From the NCBI GenBank assembly GCA_023415475.1, contig JAEZKL010000113.1:1-19412 (forward strand): DNA of 19,412 nt. Direction: 5' to 3'. The position numbers and the translations under genes were made by a program. A model generated the notes under the pieces. It had not been told where the DNA came from. It searched no databases and saw only the letters and a program-made list of their open reading frames with translations. Below are positions 13,931 through 19,412 of this stretch, in pieces (the stretch's first letter is position 1; the number at the start of each line of letters is the position of its first letter). This DNA is from Bacillota bacterium (GTDB taxonomy: Bacteria > Bacillota > Clostridia > Lachnospirales > Lachnospiraceae).

Positions 13931-14380
13931 ATGAGTAAGAGTCCATTAGTCAGGATAACGAAATTAATACTGGATTTTATGTTTTATACCGGGATTGTTA
14001 TCTGTACCACAGTACCATTACTATTTAAGCAGGCGGGGAAATACTTCAAGATCTTTAGGGAATATTATCTTCCTTTTTGCATTATTTTTATCATTGCGGG
14101 AGTATTTGCCCTTGTCATTGTATGGGAGCTTCGCGCCATATTTAAAACTGTAATCAAGGAGGATCCCTTTGTAAGAGAGAACGTCATATCGCTGAAGCGA
14201 ATGGGAGTAAGCTCTTTCTGCATTGCATTTGTGATGCTTACCAGACTTTTATTTGTGATCACGCCGGCGGCTCTCGTGCTGGTGGCGGTGTTTGCAATTG
14301 CCGGATTATTTTCCCTTGTCCTATCCCAGGTTTTTGACCAGGCAGTAACCTATAAACTAGAAAACGATCTTACCATTTAG
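13931..14380 (+). CDS. DUF2975 membrane protein
   Basis: The protein has 149 residues with four likely membrane helices (about 12-32, 47-67, 93-112 and 114-133). DPFVRENVISLKRMG at 78-92 and the ending QVFDQAVTYKLENDLTI are hallmark stretches of DUF2975, the family of Bacillus YoaS. It is paired with a YozG-like repressor gene, as YoaS is in Bacillus. Its TAG stop at 14378-14380 overlaps the AGGAGG of the next gene, so translation is probably coupled. The family has no established biochemical role. Confidence 0.92.
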   Translation: MSKSPLVRITKLILDFMFYTGIVICTTVPLLFKQAGKYFKIFREYYLPFCIIFIIAGVFALVIVWELRAIFKTVIKEDPFVRENVISLKRMGVSSFCIAFVMLTRLLFVITPAALVLVAVFAIAGLFSLVLSQVFDQAVTYKLENDLTI

Positions 14381-14392
14381 GAGGTGCCACAC

Positions 14393-14602
14393 ATGATAAT
14401 TGTTAATCTGGACGTAGTTATGGCACAGAGGAAGATAGGTTTGACTGAGCTGGCTGAGCAAGTGGATATAACAATGGCGAATCTTTCGATTCTTAAGAAT
14501 AATAAAGCGAAGGCAATTCGATTTAGCACACTGGAGGCAATCTGTAAAGCATTAAACTGTCAACCCGGCGATATTCTGCAATATGTTAACGAGGAGGATT
14601 AA
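14393..14602 (+). CDS. Small Cro/C1-type HTH regulator, YozG-like
   Basis: The protein has 69 residues and is almost entirely one Cro/C1-type helix-turn-helix. The DNA-binding unit spans about 17-41 (LTELAEQVDITMANLSILKN), and TLEAICKALNCQPGDIL at 46-62 is the typical end of the YozG subfamily. The ATG at 14393 is eight bases after AGGAGG; a GTG nine bases earlier overlaps that site and is rejected. It is encoded directly after its DUF2975 partner. It is the natural candidate to bind the palindrome at 13806-13854 and repress its own operon; this is inference. Confidence 0.93.
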   Translation: MIIVNLDVVMAQRKIGLTELAEQVDITMANLSILKNNKAKAIRFSTLEAICKALNCQPGDILQYVNEED

Positions 14603-14607
14603 GGCTT

Positions 14608-14697
14608 ATGCCAAAGCTTGTTCTGATTTTGCTGATGTCTATGGCAGTATCCTTGTTCACAGCTTTTTCAATATCTTTGGCAGATAGTGTAAGTTAA
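14608..14697 (+). CDS. Putative 29-residue hydrophobic peptide
   Basis: An ATG at 14608 lies five bases after the HTH stop codon, with GAGGAGG at 14591-14597. The 29 codons end at TAA 14695-14697. Residues 4-24 form one hydrophobic stretch (LVLILLMSMAVSLFTAFSI), preceded by a lysine, so it could be a single-span membrane peptide. Its place between the HTH and DUF4173 genes and its strong ribosome binding site support expression. It could be a membrane-stress peptide, a partner of the adjacent membrane proteins, or just a coupling frame. I know of no named family. Confidence 0.45.
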   Translation: MPKLVLILLMSMAVSLFTAFSISLADSVS

Positions 14698-14775
14698 TTT
14701 GATTATTGTATGTGAGAATAAATGAAGGTACGTAGATATTCTATTATCAGAAATTGAAAGGAGCATGAATTAATA

Positions 14776-16374
14776 ATGGAAAAACAAAATATCGTTTCTA
14801 CTGAAGAAGAGCAGAACATTGTGCTTCAGGAGAAAATCCAATCCGCAGCCGTGAGTGTCCAAAGAAGTCAGGAATCACCCCTGCTTATGAAAGTGCGTCA
14901 AAAATTTGAGATAACAGGCCTTGTCAGTCTATTGTTTGGAGGTTTCTTTACCTTAAGCTTCTATAAAGCAGGCGCAGGGGTTAATGTATTGTTCTTTACT
15001 ACCGTGATGATTAGCTTATTGATGTTTGTTATGAAGAAGTTCGGGCTTCCTATGAAGAAAGGTACATACCTTTATTATTTAGGCTCTATGCTTGCCGGTC
15101 TCTCTTCGGCAAGCACCTCCAGTGATAAGCTTCAATTAATCAATCTTGTTTTAAGCATCTGTCTTCTTAACCTATCCCTGCTTCATCAATTGCATCAGGC
15201 AAGAGAATGGGATGTACAGAAGTATCTTGGAAGAATGTTCGGTATGCTGTTTCGTGGTATTGCTTCCATCGGAATGCCCTTCATCGATGGGATCAATTAC
15301 CTAAAACGAACGAAGCTGTTTCGTTACGATAAGACACGTAATATTTTTGTCGGAATCCTGATATCGGTACCGCTACTTTGGATTATTGTATTATTGCTCT
15401 CTCAAGCGGACATGATCTTCGGTGACATGACAAAGGAATTGATGGAGCATATTTTTTCGGCAGAAATTATTGCTATTATGTTAATGGCCCTATTCGGCTT
15501 CTTTTCCTGCTATTGCATTTTGTGCGGTGCTGCTGCTCAGACAGGAGGTATAGAGAAGACAAGAAGGAAAGGTGATGCCTCTATCGCAGTAACAGTCATA
15601 CTGTTAATCACCGTATTATATCTTGTTTTTTGCGGTATTCAGCTGATGTATCTGTTCAGCAACGGGCTTTTTGCGCTACCGGAAGGTTATACCTTTGCAG
15701 AGTATGCGCGACGAGGTTTTTTTGAGCTGCTGGCGGTAGCGGTGATTAATGTGGTGCTAATGTTAATCGCAACTGCTTATTTTGAGGAGAGTACATTCCT
15801 TCGACGCCTCCTGACACTGATGTCTATCTGTACCTATATCATGATAGGCTCAGCAGCTTACCGTATGCTGCTGTACATCGGAGCATATCATCTTACATTT
15901 TTGAGAATGTTTGTGTTATTGGCGTTGGTAATTATCTCCTTTGTTTTGGCCGGAGTGATCATAGCTGTCTATCGAAAGAGCTTTCCTCTGTTTCGTTATT
16001 GTGCTGCGATCATTACTGTTTGTTACCTAGCCTTTGCATTTTCGAAACCGGATTATTATATCGCTTCCTATCTCGAAGAGCATAAAGCAGTTCTTACATC
16101 AGAGGATGCGGCATTTCTGACTCAGGAATTATCATTGGATGCGGCTCCTATCGTACTACCGTTATTATCTGAAGAAAGCAGATGGACAAAAGCAGCCAAG
16201 CAGGGAACGGAGGTTCTTGGCTCCTATGAAGAGGGTTGGAGGATAGAGCTGGAGTCGGTGGACTATTATATTACCGACTATTACAACACCATCAGAAGGG
16301 TGAATCAGAATAGAGATATACGAGACTATAATTTTTCGGTAGGCAGAGCAGTGCACTTAGCCGGATTGGATTGA
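14776..16374 (+). CDS. DUF4173 polytopic membrane protein
   Basis: The protein has 532 residues. A charged N-terminus (1-45) is followed by roughly ten or more membrane helices (from about 46 to 422), then an extracytoplasmic or cytoplasmic C-terminal tail (about 425-532). The family core is GYTFAEYARRGFFELLAV at 304-321. The tail ends with DYNFSVGRAVHLAGL, typical of DUF4173. GAAAGGAG lies 12 bp before the ATG, a slightly long spacing. It probably belongs to the operon from 13931, although 78 bp separate it from the small peptide. DUF4173 genes are, from memory, often seen next to DUF2975/YozG pairs. The function is unknown. Confidence 0.88.
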   Translation: MEKQNIVSTEEEQNIVLQEKIQSAAVSVQRSQESPLLMKVRQKFEITGLVSLLFGGFFTLSFYKAGAGVNVLFFTTVMISLLMFVMKKFGLPMKKGTYLYYLGSMLAGLSSASTSSDKLQLINLVLSICLLNLSLLHQLHQAREWDVQKYLGRMFGMLFRGIASIGMPFIDGINYLKRTKLFRYDKTRNIFVGILISVPLLWIIVLLLSQADMIFGDMTKELMEHIFSAEIIAIMLMALFGFFSCYCILCGAAAQTGGIEKTRRKGDASIAVTVILLITVLYLVFCGIQLMYLFSNGLFALPEGYTFAEYARRGFFELLAVAVINVVLMLIATAYFEESTFLRRLLTLMSICTYIMIGSAAYRMLLYIGAYHLTFLRMFVLLALVIISFVLAGVIIAVYRKSFPLFRYCAAIITVCYLAFAFSKPDYYIASYLEEHKAVLTSEDAAFLTQELSLDAAPIVLPLLSEESRWTKAAKQGTEVLGSYEEGWRIELESVDYYITDYYNTIRRVNQNRDIRDYNFSVGRAVHLAGLD

Positions 16375-16384
16375 TAAAATATTG

Positions 16385-16424
16385 GCACAATCTAATTCAA
16401 AGGGTAAGCATGATAAGTTAGTGC
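16385..16424 (+). repeat. Hairpin-like repeat, copy 2
   Basis: It begins GCACAATCTAATTC, contains AAAGGGTAAGCATG and ends TTAGTGC. GCAC can pair with the closing GTGC. It matches copy 3 at 22 of 28 leading positions and copy 1 about as well. The embedded ATG opens Met-Ile-Ser-stop. It starts 10 bp after the DUF4173 stop codon. Confidence 0.5.
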
Positions 16425-16533
16425 TAGATAATTTGCCGGATATTTCCTGATAAAATTTGAAGACTTTAAGCCCTATTGTAAGTTGTTATTATAGTAGGTG
16501 CATATTCCTATGTAAACAAATACATTTACCGGG

Positions 16534-16568
16534 GCGCAATCTAATACAAGGAGTAGTCATGCTATGTG
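16534..16568 (+). repeat. Hairpin-like repeat, copy 3, overlapping a small gene start
   Basis: It begins GCGCAATCTAATAC, contains AAGGAGTAGTCATG and ends TGTG. CGCA can pair with TGTG, including one G-T pair. Here the embedded AAGGAG and ATG are the ribosome binding site and start of the 30-codon frame at 16559, so a hairpin would hide that start. Confidence 0.45.
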
Positions 16569-16651
16569 AAGAAAAAGCATCTTCGCAAATCGAATTATCA
16601 TCCTCGGTACCGTCATACGTAAAGGAGTTATCATATGAATTTGAAGGTTAG
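16559..16651 (+). CDS. Putative 30-residue peptide, overlapping the next gene
   Basis: An ATG at 16559 follows AAGGAG by seven bases. The 30 codons (beginning MLCEEKASSQIELSSSVPSY) end with TAG at 16649-16651, 17 bp inside the next gene. It is serine/glutamate-rich with no membrane segment. It is more likely a regulatory upstream frame that couples translation to the membrane protein than a working protein. No family is recognised. Confidence 0.4.
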   Translation: MLCEEKASSQIELSSSVPSYVKELSYEFEG

Positions 16652-17075
16652 GTTATATATACTGGGTTTTTACGATTTACTACTGGCAATCGGAGCTGTC
16701 TATCTGGGGAGAGAGCTGATTAGTGGGGAACACGGAGTCTTTATGGGATATTCTCATAAATGGTTTTCAAGACTATCCATTGAGGATGGAATCTTGTTAG
16801 GAGTCACTACTATTCTGATCTTTGGAGTCGGTAATATGATAGCATCCATGTTCTGTTTCCTTAAGAGTAATCACTTGTCCTGGAGTATATCTGCGTCAAT
16901 TGGAAGTATACTATATGTGTTTCTAGTAATCCAGGTGCTTCGAACAGGGGATTGGCAGCTGTCAACGGCCGTTTTCTTTGCTTTAAGCATTCTCCAGCTT
17001 TTCTTCAGCAGATTAGTATATCTTGGACATAAGAAGAAGGCAAACCGTTATTCCGGAGTCAGAAGCTATATCTAA
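16635..17075 (+). CDS. Uncharacterised four-helix membrane protein
   Basis: The protein has 146 residues with four likely membrane helices (about 7-27, 52-76, 84-102 and 108-130) and a basic tail with HKKKANRYSG at 132-141. The ATG at 16635 has AAGGAG seven bases upstream. Both lie inside the overlapping 30-codon frame, so translation may be coupled. I do not recognise the family. It stands between the DUF4173 gene and the glycosyltransferases and may be transcribed with the former. Confidence 0.75.
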   Translation: MNLKVRLYILGFYDLLLAIGAVYLGRELISGEHGVFMGYSHKWFSRLSIEDGILLGVTTILIFGVGNMIASMFCFLKSNHLSWSISASIGSILYVFLVIQVLRTGDWQLSTAVFFALSILQLFFSRLVYLGHKKKANRYSGVRSYI

Positions 17076-17130
17076 ACCCCTAATATATCTAAAAAAATCT
17101 TAAGTAATTCTTATCTTTGCATTTTAGGAG

Positions 17131-17158
17131 TTTAATTTTCCTGAATATATGGTATAAT
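17131..17158 (+). promoter_or_regulatory. Extended -10 promoter before the glycosyltransferase pair
   Basis: TGGTATAAT (17150-17158) is a TGn-extended -10 with a perfect TATAAT. A poor -35, TTTAAT (17131-17136), lies 16 bp upstream. The start is expected near 17165, with a leader of about 35-40 nt. Confidence 0.65.
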
Positions 17159-17198
17159 CTGCTTGTTGAAGGCTTAATGATCTTTAAAGAGGAAGGGC

Positions 17199-18173
17199 AT
17201 GAGAATGGAACTTAAGACAACGACTGAAAAGATAGATAATATTAATATAGAATACACGGTAGACGTAATCATTCCTACTTATCACTCGGATGATAAGCTT
17301 GATCGCATTTTGACGATGCTGTATCGTCAGACGGTAAGACCGAACCGGGTTATCCTTCTTCATACAATTGAGAAGGAAGGGCAGGAGCAGAAGCTTCCTT
17401 TCATCGAAGGCTCTAATATTACGGTGATACCGGTGGATAAGAAGGACTTTGACCATGGTGGGACTAGAAAATTCGGGGCTTCCTTATCCAATGCGGATAT
17501 TTTGATGTTTATGACTCAGGATGCTGTTCCCGTGGATGAGTATTTGATTGAGAGATTACTGGAACCATATTCGGATCCCTGGGTATCTGCTACCTATGCA
17601 AGGCAGTTGGCGGATGAGAGTGTAGGCCTGGTGGAACGCTATACGAGACATTTTAATTACCCGAAGAAAAGCAGGGTGAAATCATTGGAGGATATGGAGG
17701 AGCTTGGCATCAAAACCTTCTTTTGCTCTAATGTATGTGCAACCTATCGAAATTCGGTATATACTAAGCTGGGCGGCTTTGTCGGTAAGACAATCTTTAA
17801 TGAAGATATGATTATGGCTGCTTCGATGATCCGTGCGGATTACCGGATAGCCTACGTGGCAGAAGCTAAGGTACTGCATTGCCACAGATATTCTTATCTC
17901 CAGCAATTCACCCGTAATTTTGACCTTGGGGTTTCTCATAAGCAGTATGAGGAGGTGTTTAAGGGAGTGAAGTCTGAGTCGGAAGGGATTCGATTGGTTA
18001 AGAACACCTTAAACTATCTGATCGAGAAGAAGCAGTATTTACTGATTCCGGATCTGATTCTTAATAGCGGCTTTAAATTTCTGGGTTATCAATTTGGCAT
18101 TCGTTACAGGCTTTGGCCGGAGGAAATGGTTAGGCGTTTTAGTATGAATAAAAGTTATTGGATAAATGAATAG
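17199..18173 (+). CDS. Family 2 glycosyltransferase
   Basis: The protein has 324 residues. VDVIIPTYHSDDKL at 21-34 is the nucleotide-binding start of a GT-A fold. TQDAVP at 106-111 holds the metal-binding acidic pair, and NEDMIMAASM at 201-210 carries the likely catalytic-base region. DFDHGGTRKFG at 83-93 is a stretch seen in rhamnosyltransferase-like GT2 enzymes. There is no clear membrane helix, so it probably works at the inner membrane face. It likely adds a sugar to a surface polysaccharide or lipid carrier; donor and acceptor are unknown. The start may be ATG 17199 or ATG 17205, both in frame after GAGGAAGGG; the second is better spaced. A second GT2 gene follows 32 bp later. Confidence 0.9.
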   Translation: MRMELKTTTEKIDNINIEYTVDVIIPTYHSDDKLDRILTMLYRQTVRPNRVILLHTIEKEGQEQKLPFIEGSNITVIPVDKKDFDHGGTRKFGASLSNADILMFMTQDAVPVDEYLIERLLEPYSDPWVSATYARQLADESVGLVERYTRHFNYPKKSRVKSLEDMEELGIKTFFCSNVCATYRNSVYTKLGGFVGKTIFNEDMIMAASMIRADYRIAYVAEAKVLHCHRYSYLQQFTRNFDLGVSHKQYEEVFKGVKSESEGIRLVKNTLNYLIEKKQYLLIPDLILNSGFKFLGYQFGIRYRLWPEEMVRRFSMNKSYWINE

Positions 18174-18205
18174 TATTCATAGCATGCTGGTAAGTGAGGA
18201 ACGAT

Positions 18206-19135
18206 ATGAGCACAATAGCGATAATAATGGCTACGTATAACGGTGAAAAATATGTGGGTGAGCAGATAGCTTCTATCCTCGCATCGAATTATCAGGATGT
18301 GGAGCTATTTATTTATGACGATGGTTCTAAGGATAATACGGTATCCATTCTTCACAACTATGAAAGTCAATATCCTGATAAGGTTCATGTATATCAGAAT
18401 GAGTCTAATCTGGGACATCTGATGAACTTCATGCATGCGCTATCCACAACTACTGCGGATTATATTATGTTCAGTGATCAGGATGATGTCTGGAATAGCA
18501 ATAAAGTAGCGATAACCATAAAACGAATGAAGCACATGGAGGTGCAATTTGGCAGGGAGACACCTCTGGTAGTTTTTACGGATGCAATTGTTGTGGATCA
18601 GGACTTAAATACTCTAAATCGCTCCTTCTTTCGCTCCGGACATCTCAATCCATATCGGACGGATCTTGGACATCTGTTGATGGAAAATAAGCTGATTGGT
18701 TGTACGGTTATGGTGAATGCCGCGCTTCGCAGAGTGCTTTTAAGCAGACCGTTACCGAGGAAGGCAAGATTTCATGATTGGTGGATCGCATTAATTGCTG
18801 CTTCTTACGGTAAAATCGGTTTTATAAAAGAAGGAACTCTGTTGTACCGGCAGCACGGAGGAAATGTAGTTGGGGATGTAGGCTTTGCTGCTTATGTGAA
18901 GAACAGGATCTTAGGTCTGCAACAACAAAGAGAAGCCTTGGAAGCACTCTATCTACAAGCGGGAGAGTTCCTGGAGCTGTACGGAGATACTCTTTCTGAG
19001 AAGAACAGAGAGATAATCAGTATTTTTGCAACATTGCCGGAGAAGAATTTTCTCGAACGGCGAGTTACGATTCTGCACTATGGTTTTTTGAAAACAGGAT
19101 TTTTGCGTAATATTGGATTGTTAATCATTATATAA
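18206..19135 (+). CDS. Family 2 glycosyltransferase, rhamnosyltransferase-like
   Basis: The protein has 309 residues. IAIIMATYNGEKYVGEQI at 4-21 opens the GT-A fold. YDDGSKDNT at 37-45 and FSDQDDVW at 89-96 hold the metal and nucleotide-binding aspartates, FHDWW at 189-193 carries the likely base, and LYRQHGGNVVG at 213-223 is a conserved acceptor-side motif. This pattern is typical of GT2 enzymes in O-antigen, capsule and rhamnose-polymer clusters. The sugar is inferred only by resemblance. ATG 18206 lies five bases after GTGAGGA; an upstream GTG at 18194 overlaps that site and is rejected. It is cotranscribed with the preceding GT2 gene and closed by a terminator. Confidence 0.93.
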   Translation: MSTIAIIMATYNGEKYVGEQIASILASNYQDVELFIYDDGSKDNTVSILHNYESQYPDKVHVYQNESNLGHLMNFMHALSTTTADYIMFSDQDDVWNSNKVAITIKRMKHMEVQFGRETPLVVFTDAIVVDQDLNTLNRSFFRSGHLNPYRTDLGHLLMENKLIGCTVMVNAALRRVLLSRPLPRKARFHDWWIALIAASYGKIGFIKEGTLLYRQHGGNVVGDVGFAAYVKNRILGLQQQREALEALYLQAGEFLELYGDTLSEKNREIISIFATLPEKNFLERRVTILHYGFLKTGFLRNIGLLIII

Positions 19136-19137
19136 TA

Positions 19138-19201
19138 GACTAGGAGCTTATGAAAGTGCCGTATATACACGGTGTTGGTATATGTTCCTAGTCATTTTTT
19201 A
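19138..19201 (+). terminator. Intrinsic terminator after the glycosyltransferase pair
   Basis: GACTAGGA (19138-19145) pairs perfectly with TCCTAGTC (19186-19193), and an inner CCGT/ACGG stem shortens the large loop. ATTTTTT follows. It begins 2 bp after the stop codon and ends the operon. Confidence 0.85.
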
Positions 19202-19272
19202 TGAATTATTATGCAGGCACTTTAACGATTTAAACCAATAAAAATTTTCTGCAAAGAGCCAGCCATCCGTAC

Positions 19273-19301
19273 TTGACAAATGGATATGTAGTTGATACAA
19301 T
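19273..19301 (+). promoter_or_regulatory. Consensus sigma-A promoter near the right edge
   Basis: TTGACA (19273-19278) and TACAAT (19296-19301) are 17 bp apart, the same boxes as the MFS gene promoter. The start is expected near 19308 and drives the gene that begins at or beyond the right edge. Confidence 0.85.
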
Positions 19302-19307
19302 AACATA

Positions 19308-19412
19308 CAACTTAATAAACTTACTTTTTATACAGCAACAGCAGCCCCATTACAGAGTGTCCTGTGGTGACGGGCTTTTCTTATAAATCAGGGACACAGG
19401 AGAGGAGCATGC
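19308..19412 (+). promoter_or_regulatory. Structured leader of the next gene, which starts at the edge
   Basis: About 100 nt separate the promoter from AGGAGAGGAG and a candidate ATG at 19409-19411, so only the first codon of that gene is present. Three possible stems overlap: AGCCC (19343-19347) with GGGCT (19372-19376), GTGTCC (19357-19362) with GGACAC (19392-19397), and CCTGTG (19361-19366) with CACAGG (19395-19400). The last would pair with the start of the ribosome binding site. The last two exclude each other, as in translational attenuators. It matches no riboswitch class I know. Confidence 0.5.

Noticed and set aside
1..19412. CRISPR array, tRNA, rRNA, prophage or integrase genes
   Set aside because: No regularly spaced direct repeats, tRNA-like cloverleaf or recombinase motifs were seen on either strand.

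Overview
The window looks like chromosomal DNA of a low-GC, Gram-positive anaerobe of the class Clostridia, most likely Lachnospiraceae. This rests on AT-rich spacers, strong AGGAGG ribosome binding sites, consensus TTGACA/TATAAT promoters, T-rich intrinsic terminators, a short MetH without a reactivation domain, and several small-protein families typical of that group. The species is not certain. I see no tRNA, rRNA, CRISPR array, intact insertion sequence or prophage gene.

Layout, left to right. Positions 1-290 are the 3' end of a gene with strong codon bias that I cannot name, closed by a terminator. Positions 399-2573 hold a divergent pair: an AraC-type regulator and an epoxide-hydrolase-like alpha/beta hydrolase with a complete set of candidate catalytic residues. 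A decayed reading frame and a hairpin terminator follow, then a small ABM-fold monooxygenase-like protein (3050-3334) and an MFS drug-type exporter (3569-4834) with its own consensus promoter. A 52-residue conserved small protein (minus strand) and an Hsp20 chaperone are divergently placed around 5.2-5.5 kb. An L-fucose/L-arabinose isomerase-type protein (6110-7588, minus) has a palindrome at its promoter. A DUF4190 protein with a Q/N/Y-rich tail and a DUF2752 protein converge on a shared terminator near 8.57 kb.

Positions 9164-13673 form a one-carbon/methionine operon: a fused homocysteine S-methyltransferase/methylenetetrahydrofolate reductase, then cobalamin-dependent methionine synthase. 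The two make and use 5-methyl-tetrahydrofolate to methylate homocysteine. No SAM or cobalamin riboswitch is visible upstream.

Positions 13806-16374 form a membrane-protein operon: DUF2975 protein, YozG-like Cro/C1 repressor, a 29-residue hydrophobic peptide, and a DUF4173 membrane protein. A perfect 22-bp-arm palindrome overlaps the -35 box of its promoter. A coupled pair follows: a 30-residue ORF overlapping a four-helix membrane protein. Positions 17199-19135 carry two GT2 glycosyltransferases, probably for cell-surface polysaccharide. A terminator, a consensus promoter and a structured leader then run off the right edge.

The least explained signals are the operator palindrome and small peptide of the DUF2975/DUF4173 operon, three related 40-nt hairpin-like repeats at 11.1, 16.4 and 16.5 kb, an 83-nt inverted repeat at 6.0 kb, a terminator immediately before a ribosome binding site at 3.0 kb, and the leader with competing stems at 19.3 kb.
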